A stretch of DNA of 64,000 bases, from positions 102,971 to 166,970 of the forward strand of contig CACVBU010001366.1 in the NCBI GenBank assembly GCA_902728285.1, read 5' to 3'. Positions 48,481-59,400 of this stretch are shown here, piece by piece. The position numbers and the translations under genes were made by a program. The DNA is from Clytia hemisphaerica (Eukaryota; Cnidaria; Hydrozoa; Leptothecata; Clytiidae). Numbering within the stretch: position 1 is the first letter of the stretch; the number at the start of each line of letters is the position of its first letter. Under the pieces are notes generated by a model that saw nothing but the letters and a program-made list of their open reading frames with translations, made no database searches and was not told the origin of the DNA.

Positions 48481-49515
48481 GAAAGTACTAATAAGGGACA
48501 CCGTTTGTTCGTTCTTCAAATGCCAAAGTGTCAACCCTTCCACGCTATTGGTTTCTAGATAATCATGAGTTTAAAAGACCATAAGTGAATAGCTTTGTTT
48601 ATCACTAATGTCAGCGGTATGACTATGCATTTCGGTCTAAAGGATGGTTTAAAAACGGAAAAGACACAATCACCCCGAAAGATTCGAAAGCAAAAAATGG
48701 ACAACGCAAAAAGATTTCGTCGAGTAATATTGCAGAAATAAACGCTGTTTATAGGTAATCAAATTTATTTCCTCCCTATTGATCTTCACTCCGTACCTCT
48801 GGTACTCCATACCAGTGAGTATGCAAATTAAATAGATAGGCCTGGAGGCTCCTCTTTCGATAGCTATCCACCCGAAGGTATCTTTCAGTTGAAAGCCTGA
48901 CGGGTTAGAGTGGAATCTTCACCCTTTACCAAGCCTTAAAATAAAAACCGTTATATTTGCTCTGTACTTAGATTATGGATTGATTCTAGCGCTTTCTTTG
49001 ATTTCAGGTGGTTTATTTTTTTAATCCGGCCGATATATTTTACTTTTGTTCCAGCGTTTATGTTAAAACCATACGCGGGTCATGGATGTGAATTAGTCAT
49101 AAATCATTCCCCATCCAAGAGTTTTATCTTTATAATTGTCAAATAAATGAACATAAATACTGTACAAGCAATGAGATAAATTTTACGTGTTTTATTGAAA
49201 GCAACTGTAAGATTTTCAACTTTCTGATCCTGTATGAATTTATGTATTATTATATTTAACAATAATATTCTACTCTTAGATATATTTTCAACAAGTACTT
49301 GAATTAATTCTATTTTAACTTTAATTCTATTACGGCCTTTTTGACTTCGAACTAGATAATTCTCAAACGATACTACGATATAGTTTTAAATATTGTGCAA
49401 AAATACACATTCTATTTAGAGTAAATTAATTGCCTTCTTCGACCCTAAACAGTAGGATCCTACGAAAGAACCTTTTTTCATTGAAACAGCCGGGAATTTT
49501 TCCTTAACCTTACTT

Positions 49516-49735
49516 TACAGGGTGTCTCGGAAAAAAGTCCTGTGTCGGATCATGACTACAAGTAAAAATAATTTTGTATGTGTATTATATATTTTTAACG
49601 CAACACTTTAAGGGCGCTGACCATTATATTAAATACACTAAAACTAATTTTTGACACAAACACACAAAACTTTTATTACTTGTAATCGTGTTCTGACACA
49701 AGACCTTTTTCGAGACACGCTGTATTTACACATGA
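49516..49735. mobile_element. Mariner-like MITE, ACAGGGTGTCTCGGAAAAAA termini
   Basis: ACAGGGTGTCTCGGAAAAAA with GTCCTGTGTC at left and GACACAAGACC with TTTTTCGAGACACGCTGTA at right. TA is present at both edges, the Tc1/mariner target. Confidence 0.7.
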
Positions 49736-50381
49736 AATCTTGTTATTTAATTTGCAAGTAAATAAACCCACATTAATTCCCAAAGGCAATTAAGTAATTA
49801 ACCAATTAGTGAAAAATTATCAAATAATGAGTCAATGTTGTTATCTTAGAGGGCGGTGAAAGCTTTATGTTAAACAAGCTCTTATATTCAAGCCCCTAAT
49901 GGCTTTGGGACACTCCTTATGACGCAGGAATTTGAAAACATATTTTTGCGTGGTCAAATTGTGAGCGGGAAGATAGAGAAACTCGAAAATAGAGTGGGCA
50001 TTACAAATGGAAAGTTTTTGTATAAATTTGCTGCAAAATGTTTTGAAATTAATTTCATTTGTGTACAGAATTTTTAAACTAGGAGAGTTGGAATAAAGGG
50101 AGTATATGTTCAATATAGAAGAAATTTAGCATCTGTTTTGAATTTTGTTCGTTCAGGGTCATGAATATTTTTCTACGCTTTTGAAATTGTAAAACCATAT
50201 AAGAAAATAAAGCTTCCATGGCCAAAATGTTAAGAATGAGTTAAGAACATTTTAAGGCTTCGCGGACTCGAAAATTTTATGCCTGAGTTAATTTAGTGAA
50301 TTTCGAAACTGATGCAGAGTCATGTGACTTTTAACATAGACTGGGTGGTCCGGGCAATCAGAGCAACTGAAATCTTTCACC

Positions 50382-50417
50382 ATGTTAGTTTTTAAAAGTA
50401 CAAAAATAGCAAAATGA
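50382..50417 (+). other. Short upstream ORF overlapping the gene B start
   Basis: An 11-codon ORF beginning ATGTTAG ends with a TGA that overlaps the main ATG in the arrangement ATGA (50414-50417). If the mRNA starts upstream of 50382, this could lower or re-route translation. Alternatively transcription starts downstream and the ORF is irrelevant. Confidence 0.35.
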
Positions 50418-53400
50418 ATTTATTTAAAACGTGGTTATTGGCATTATTGATGTCACTGATGGTAACCGCATCATCGGCAAAATCTTTGAGCTCAGAAACA
50501 GGTGAGAGTTTGTTTGAATTAGAAACTGATCTCCCCCGCCTGACTCAAATAGTCTTTAACTTTAGTAAAGGGGGACAAGTTGAGCAGGTTTTGATCATGG
50601 CACCATCAATTTACGATTGACGCTCTCTGACTCGCTATTCTAATGTCCGATAATGTTAAAAGTTACCGTCAACAAAGACCTCTCATAAACGATGTTGTAC
50701 TATATCGATATGCTCACTTATTTGATGAAAATCCAATTTCCCTTGAAAATTGAATTAGAGAGCGTCGACTGTATGTTATTTTACCTTGATTTCTACAATA
50801 TAGTTCAACCAGGGACCCCAATCGAACAAACTTTAAATCTTAATTTCACTTAAACAAATCCCCAAAGCCCTGCTGTTGATTCCACTAATATGGGGGGGGG
50901 GGGCGCCGTACGGGGTTTGCGATTTCCGAAATACCAAATAATATTGTCAAAATTTCCGAAATTCCGTAAAAGAATACTTGCAATTCCGATACCGAATTTT
51001 TGAGGTATTTTTCCTCGTTTTGACTAATTTTTCATAAAATTTGATTTTTCATGTACGAATTCCGAAAAAAGGGGATAAAAAATTTCGAAATTTCGGAGCA
51101 AAAATTCATGCATTTCTGATACCGACACAATTTCAGAATTCTGAAATACCGAAGGAATTTTCCCGATTTCCGAAATTCCGAAGAAAAACGGGTCGATCTC
51201 CGCAATTCCGAAATCCTGTACGCCCCCACTATTATGGGAGACACAGATAGAAGTGGGAGTGTAAAAAAACTCTAGAAAAGAGTTCAGATAGCCTTTGGGA
51301 TAAAGTAATGATGGGGAAGTGAATTATGAAATATTTTGACACTTTTCAGACTGGGAAGAGAGATTAGAAGAAGAAGTGGAAATTCTCAGAACATTAAGAG
51401 AAGAAATTGAAGATTCAATGAGTAATGGTAATTTTGTTTTAGTTCTTCTCGCGTCAAATTCATTCTGTTTTATCATGATCATTTCTATCATTTTTAACAT
51501 CCGTAATTATTTTTTGAGTATCGCCACAAAGAAGTTCCATTATTCATCCAATAATATTGAAAGCCACCATCATCAAGAAACTCTCATAAACGACGCTCTA
51601 TTATTTGATGAAAATCCAATTCCCCTGGAAAATCGAATTAGACAGCGCCAATAGAACTTTTAATAAATTACGTCACAAACATCACTTGTTTCGTATTCAA
51701 ACAATTATCGTGGTGAGTATGTCCCTTGAGACATAAATGATTTTTCTATGAATAGAAAGTAGTTTCAATAAAAACTGCTGGGAGTTAATCACCATGGCAA
51801 TAATTTCAAAACGAGGCAAGTGATGTTTGTGACGTAATTTATGAAAAGGTTATTATACTTTTTTGGCAAAATTAAGTTCGAAAATAGAAAAGGAAATGCT
51901 GAAAATATATTACTAATACTGGAAAATAGTCATGGACTTTGATACTTTTTGACCAACACTCAATTTTTTGCCTGTAGATCAAGAAAAGCACATACCAGAT
52001 GAAACAGATATCGACCAAGAAGCTGGTGAGTTGGATTTATCGATTTTTGAATGAATAAATATTATAAATTGTGCCTTTAAAATACGGCTTTTTACCTCGA
52101 GCCATCTTGGAAGTACAGACCATTGAGTTTAAAGCCCGAAGGATCTAGCAGTTCCTTTGTTTTTGAGGACTGCATTTTTTGAAATTACTTTCAATCCAGC
52201 GTTTGTGTAAAACCCATGCGCGGGCGTTCTGTATGGAAAATAAGTGGCTTCATTTCTCATCAAGAAGTCTCGATAGTCTAGCCCTTCGGGCTTGGAAGTC
52301 AATGGTCAGACTATCTATTTTTGTCATCCACTCCTAGTTTGCATAACTATAAAACTAACACACGATTTCAAGAGTTAATGGCGGAGAATAAAGGTTTTCC
52401 ATGTAATTGAAATAATAATATCTCGTATTAGTCTAGGGTGACCCTTACAAGTAGTACTTATATGATATGCACCTCTGCAATGTCTTCTGAAATTACACCA
52501 CGGACCTCTGACCTAGCTGATTGGTTGTAAGTGACGTAAAATCAGTCAATACATCACCTTTAACCAATCACCTGTTGGGTCCGTGGAAGACATTACAATG
52601 GTGCAAATCATGAATATATGGGTCCCATGGGACCCCAAAACAGGTTTTTGCCAAGCTGATAAGGATTGGTAAAATTTTACAGCTCTATACATATGACTCT
52701 GAAAGATAAGCAGAATTAAGAGATTAAGCCAAGTCATTTTACTTAACCTTAGGTACAAACGAAATTCTTGGGAATGAAATCAAGAAAGAAGATGCATCAG
52801 GTTTGTTTTTGTAGTCCACATGGTTTTAGATTTGCAGGACTCTATTGAAAGTCAAATACAATTTGGCGAAAAATAGTTTAGAAAAGAATGTGTGTCTAGA
52901 TTCGACACTCTTGGCAATAACTCCTAACCACTTAAAATTCTCCTTTACTTTTGTCTGTAGATCAAGGAAAGCACATACCAGATGAAACAGATATCGACCA
53001 AAAATCTGGTGAGTTGGATCACTATCTATTTATCAATGAATGATACTATAAATTATGCCTGTTACATTACGACTTGGAGGCTTACCTTTCTTCTCTCTAT
53101 TAGAAAAGTCCCTTCGAGATTATCTTTCTAACTGGGCATAACTTTTTAGCATAGCAAAAATGAGCGCTGAGAAATCTTTAGATGTCTGAGACAGACAACC
53201 ACCTATAAAGGTCTATATAGAAACTCGCAGAATCTAGAAAAGCTTAGATTTTACCTTATTTTCACCTCAAAACAGGTACCAACGAAATACTTGGCAACGG
53301 AACAAAAAAAGACGGATCAAGTATGTTACTGTAGTAGTAAATTCATTTTAGAATTTCAAAATTCTTTTAAAAGCCAAACTCAATTTCGAAACAAATTAAA

Positions 53401-56400
53401 TATAGAATTTTGTCCAATTTTTACTTGAAGAATTCTAAAGATTTCGTCTCGCAGACGAAGAGATGCTCAAAGAGCCCTCTATCTATATCAACATCTTTCT
53501 CCTTTTTCAGCGATGACTGAGGTTGAAATTAACGAACTCTTAGGTAAGCTACTTGATAATTATTTCTCTATTATTCATGTTTAGAGCTATTTTCAGCGAC
53601 TCAACCGACTTCTACTGAAATAGGCAATCAATGGAGCATAACAAAAGTTTAATAAATTGAATACACAAGGCTGCCTTCCTATTCAATTGCTAAACCCCAG
53701 TGTCACAGACCCGCTGGGATTCCATCCCCACTGGAAGAATTGGCCGAAAATTTCTTCCCCGGTGGGAAAATACCCTGGAATTCCTTCCTTTTATTTCACC
53801 CCTGCTTGAAATTCAATGTTCAAAAATTGCACTCCTAAACCATTCCCAACTGGATTTTTTAAACTTTGAACAATAGAATTGCTACTCCTATTGGGATTTA
53901 AATAGGGAAATTTTATCCCCCACTTGGGATAAAAGTTACACCGGAGCTGTAAGAAAGGGTTGTATTGCTTCAATAGACGATGTCGACTTTCCGAATTCTC
54001 CCCGAATGATTACCCATGATGCATTACACCAAAAATTCACGGAAAGTCAATATCGTCCGTGAATTTTTTTGCGCAATGCATCATGGGTAATCATTCGGGG
54101 AGAATTCGGAAAGCCGATATCGTCTATTGACAAACATCAAACCCAGTCGAATGGCAAACTTCGATCAAATGAATAGAATCGTAATGTTTTGTACGAAAGC
54201 ACGGGCGTTTGCCACTTAGTAGTCTTTTTTGTTTAAATTCAAAGTTAGTCTCAAACACTCGGTTTCTTGCGGTGCTTAAAAACATTACGTCACGAATATC
54301 AAGAAATCGTAGATTAAAATTATCTGGTACGTATAATGGAATAAATGAAAAAAAATTACTGACAATTGCATTTTCAGGTTATGAAGGTGACGAGATGATA
54401 TTGTCAGAGGAACAACAAAAAAGAGGAGTGAGCACTAGTATACGTTTATGGAGAGATCAAAACACTGGCGTTATTCATATCCCTTATGAGATTGATAGTA
54501 GTAGTAAGTCACTTTACTTTAAGGTAATCAAACCTTTCTAATAAGTTACTGTTAAAAAGACAAAACTTCCAGTCAAGGGTCCAACTTTAATCTTCCATTC
54601 TGCTGCAGCGTAATTTAATTCCTATCAACCTCAAAATCAGGATAATCGAAATTACAATCCAGTAGGGATTCTCTTAGAACTCTTGTCGTATGTATTCGAT
54701 ATCAACCCGGTACTTATTGAAGGTTTAAATTGTAAATCAGAATATCCAACGAACGAATTGATATCACGAGTTTTCGCAAACAAAACCATTGATCGGAGGG
54801 GAGAGGTTTCCGAAGGTACCAAATTATACCGCTAAATTTTCTGACGAACCAGAATATCGGATATTTGGCATTCTAATAATCGAATCGAATGATACCAGTC
54901 ATTGTTACGTCAAATACCGGAATACTGGTAAATACCGGATCCTCGGAAGCTTCTCCCTATTGATCTAGACGGTACTAATCGAACGTTCGATTGTGATCGA
55001 AGTAATCAATAATGATCGATAATAATCGAAAGGTGGTCTATCGGTGATCGAATACTCACTCGACTCCAGATTATGTCATTTTCTTCCACCATTTTCGATT
55101 ACTTCGATCATTATCGATTACTTCGATCATTATCGATTACTTCGATAAAAGAATTTATCGGTAAGTACCGTCTGGATTGATCAATCTTTCTTTCAATTCA
55201 GTTGCTTCAAGTGACCATCCGAAAATCTTGCGACATATTTCTGAGATGAATGAAGCTATTCGATGCAGTCAAGAAGCTTGGAAACCAAAAACTCCTCAAG
55301 ACAAACACTATGTTCTCTTTCGAAATTCAGCTGGGTAAGTGGGACCAAAAAAGAAAATCAACTGTTTGCAAAAAAATTTTATTTTATTGCAAGAAATTCG
55401 AAGAACTTCATAACAACATCTATCTAATGTCTCTTCATATAACGTTAGATGAACGTTGAAACAGCGTTGATTACTAGTTGTGTTTAGTGGTTTACCTACA
55501 CCACTGTTGAATCCGATTTGGTTATCATGAGCAATGTTCTTCGATAGTTCTAACGAAGTGGCCTGCCTCCTATCGAAGTATAACTATGAACCATGGTATA
55601 ACTATCGTTTAATTCGTAGCTTCCTTTAATTTCGAGCGAACTTGATTCCTAATTCGAATTTCGACTACAAGTGATACATAGCTGGAAAAAATATTGAGAT
55701 TGCTGTTGATTTTTTATAGATGTTCAAGCTATCTTGGCATCACAAAATTTCAAGATTCAAAGGACCCATCAAAAACTTACCAACCAATCAGTTTAGCTGC
55801 TGGGTGCATTAGATTCAACCAAGGTAGGAATGTACTTACTTAGAGGGAATTCACGCTTAAAGGACGTTATAGAATGTACAGTAGCGAGTTTATGTATTTG
55901 CACCTTTGAGGACGAGGGAGGTACTGAAGCGAGGACACAAAGAACAAGGACCATACAATAGCTGATTTGCCGTCGTCCTCATTTAGTTAGGATGTAGACA
56001 AATTAGAGTATTAGCGACCCCGTCGAAGAAAAAATACAAAAACTCAGTAATATCTGAACGGTGGTCACAGAAAAGGTTAAACAGAATATGAAAAATATCT
56101 AATAAAAAAAGAAACTCTCCCGGCATTAAATCTTAATACCTTCTTTAACCGGCGTTACTATCACTTAGATTAAAGCATTATACCAATTTAACGTCTTCTT
56201 CTTTCATTTCAGGAACGGTTTTGCATGAGATGTTACATTGTATGGGTTTCAGTCATGAACAATCAAGAAGTGACAGAGATGAATATGTCACCATCAATTG
56301 GAGCAATATAATTGCAAGTATGCAACTCTTAATATTGTTAACCGGTTACTTTTTCGAAGCGGGCTACATGGCTTTTTGCGCAATGCAATTGGTTCTTTTC

Positions 56401-59400
56401 GCATGACGACGGGCCTACATTGTCCAGAGTTGCCCGTCGTTAGGAAAATTCATTGTGACGTCACTTTTTCAAAGGAAAATGAACAATGCGTTGACATCAT
56501 TTCTCTCATATTTTATTTCTGACGTCAGAAATTATAGCAATTTTTTATCTCTTTTCGCTTGTTTTTTCTGCTTTATTTCGCTATTTTTCCTGGATAAAGC
56601 GCTAAAAATCAATCAAAGTTGAAGGAAACGGTTAACAAATACAATAATGACCGGTTTTTTTCGGGCTGTACTGAAAATATTGCCCTCGGTCAACGCAACA
56701 ACCTCGCAAGCTCGGTCGTTACTTGACCTCGGGCAATATTTCTCAGTACAGCCCTCACTAACCGGTCATTATTGTATTATTGTTAACCGGTTACATTTTC
56801 GAAGTGGGCTACACGACTTTTTGCGCAATACAATTGGTTCTTTTTCGCATGACGACGGGCCTACATTGTCCAGAGTTGCCCGTCGTCAGGAAAATTCATT
56901 GTGACGTCACTTTTTCAAAGGAAAATGAACAATGCGTTGACATCATTTCTCTCATTTTTTATTGCTGACGTCAGAAATTATAGCAATTTTTTATCTCTTT
57001 TCGCTTGTTTTTTCTGCTTTATTTTACTATTTTTCCTGGATAAAGCGCTAAAAATCAATCGAAGCTGAAGGAAACGGTTAACAGATACAATAATGACCGT
57101 TTTTTTTCGGGCTGTACTGAAAATATTGCCCTCAGTCAACGCAACAACCTCGCAAGCTCGGTCGTTACTTGACCTCGGGCAATATTTCTCAGTACAGCCC
57201 TCACTAACCGGTCATTATTATATTAGAGTTCCAACAAAGTTTACAACCAGTGTCCGTTAGCCTATACTACAGTCATGGTTGAAATATATTGAGAATTTCG
57301 GTTATTTTAACGTTTTTCAAGATTTAAAGTTCCGACGAGAAAGTCGATTTTGGTTTGGGCTATCTCTTTAATTTAATCGAATATTTCAATTTTGGAGGGG
57401 TTGGCAGACTTCCAGTCTATATTCTGAGCCTTATTGGACTATTTTCGAACTTTTGGATCCTCAGATCCTAAGTTCGTAAATGTTAAGTCTAGCGTTAAAC
57501 TCAGAGTTAAAATTCTACCTTTCCAACCTACTTTAGAGCACTTACAAATCGATTGTGGTTTCAAAACTTCCCTGTGAATTTCCCTTTTTTCTCAATTATT
57601 ATGACCTTGATTGTGGACCTTGGCTACTTGGCTACATTGTTGGACCTTTACTACTTTTTCGAGGGCTTTTAGTGAAACGTATTTGGGGGCTCAAAACGTT
57701 TTATATGTCACTTTAACAAAAACTTAGAAAGGAAAGAGTTCTTTCAAACACCCGGGGGGGGCGTACTTAGGCAAATGGAGGGTTACGGTATGTGCCGCCC
57801 TTAAGGGTACCTTTTTTGGATTTCCAAAGTCCCGCTAAAGGTCAGAAAAATCAGAAAATCAAATTTCAGTCCCACTAAGGGTCTTTTTACCCCCTGAAAG
57901 ATCAAAATTTGGTCAAATTTGTCCCGCTAAGGTAAAATTCTCAAAATTTTTCTTTGTTTTCTCCTTAGTCCCGGTCAGGGCCCAGAGTTCGAAAGTCGGG
58001 TGGCACCCCCCCTGTCAGCTTGCAACCCTAGTGCCCCCCAGATTCAAACAAAAGTATTGATTATAATCAAACTGGTAGCGATTACACTACGTCCACCAAT
58101 AAAATCAAAAAGGTGGTCAAGTGGCTGTGGGAACGAGATTGGATTGAAATCCTATGAACTTTCACTTCTATTAATCTTCAATTTGTTTTAGATAGAGAAC
58201 GTAATTTCCAAAAGGTCTCAAACATGATGGATGGAAGCAAAGAAACAGTAAGCATTTGAATTCAAAATTTGGTCAAAGCAAAACATTTAAATTGTAGATA
58301 ATGTATTGTGATGTTCAGGGAATTGAACTCAGAATTTAGATAAGGGTGTAATTATGACATTTGGCTTCTTACCAAATAGTCAAGTAGACCCTAACCTTTA
58401 TCCCACTAAAACCATCCCAATCCTTTTTTGACGTGTTTTTCTATTGTCTATTGGTGTGAAAAAAGGACTGGAACAGCTTTAGTGGGATAAAGCAGACAAG
58501 CAGACATGCCCGCGCGGCAATTGGTAGCTACGGTTGAAAAGGTGTATATCAAATTAGTGAAGTATTATCCTTAAATTAATAATATTTTGACTTTTCATGG
58601 CTTGTACCCTTAAAAGAAGCCAAAAGGGGACCTTATTTGTTATTTTTGTAACCCTTATTAGAGAGAGTTGGGAAGGTAAAAACCAAGACTTACGTCCGCT
58701 TATCTGATATTCCGATGACGGATTGGCGGCCACCCATGCTAAAGCTCTTAAGGAGCGGGCCAATTTCCCGGAGAGGAATGATAGTCGGTCTTTGATGTGC
58801 CACATCCCCAGTCGGGTTCAACTACCCTTGCGCGTAAAGGTAAAAATTTCTGTTGGACCCGCCAATCCCCGAAAACAAGGGCTGGGTTACCAGACCTCCC
58901 GCTGCAAAACCCTTGACGCGGCCTTGCAAAATTCCGTAATCTAAGCCTTCCAGATGTTGAAAATTTTCCCGATCTTTAGAGCTTTAGCGTTTCGGATGAA
59001 AATCTCACCATCTGGGTGCTACATAATACGCCCGTTTACATACCAAACCCATTAAATATTATCCTATTCAACTTTTCTTTTGTATTTTATTTAGGATTAC
59101 GATTATGGTTCAGTACTCCATTACGGTCGAAATTCGTTTGGAAAAACTGTAAATGGAGTCAAACAAGAAACAATCACTCCCAAAGATAGTAACGCTGCGA
59201 TTGGACAAAGAAATGGAATGTCAAAGCTGGATATCGAAGAATTAAATCTTATCTAGTAAGTCATGTACCATGAAAACACGGGAAAGAATTCCCAACAAAT
59301 TTGATAACACGCTTGTCTCTGCCTTTTTATCTTTCTTACTTTTAATCAGTGTGTCCATCAAAACATGAATCTCAATTTTTCTTTCATAGCTGCCCGGAAG

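Larger units (their letters stand above)
51350..53543 (+). other. Gene B propeptide exons 2-7 with duplicated exon cassette
   Basis: Exon 2 (51350-51427) is a coiled-coil-like acidic helix, [12 protein letters not shown] onward. Exons 3 and 5 (51978-52025; 52961-53008) both encode DQ[12 protein letters not shown] and are almost identical. Exons 4 and 6 (52753-52800; 53276-53320) both encode GTNEILGN followed by a Lys-rich end. The pair is therefore a tandem copy with a period near 983 bp. The flanking intron starts (GTGAGTTGGAT) and intron interiors are also similar. Exon 7 (53511-53543) encodes [11 protein letters not shown], matching gene A. All are phase 1-1 and multiples of three. Confidence 0.85.
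54378..59255 (+). other. Gene B astacin catalytic-domain exons 8-13
   Basis: Exon 8 (54378-54503) has GYEGDEM, then [20 protein letters not shown]. Exon 9 (55202-55334, 133 bp as in gene A) has [11 protein letters not shown]. Exon 10 (55720-55823) has GCSSYLG and LAAGC. Exon 11 (56213-56317, 105 bp as in gene A) has the zinc motif. Exon 12 (58192-58247) is the short helix exon. Exon 13 (59095-59255) has [11 protein letters not shown] and IGQRNGMS, ending at the Tyr before the last Cys. Three zinc-binding His, the catalytic Glu256 and Tyr314 are intact; the Met under the zinc is replaced by Leu through a CTC codon. Confidence 0.88.
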
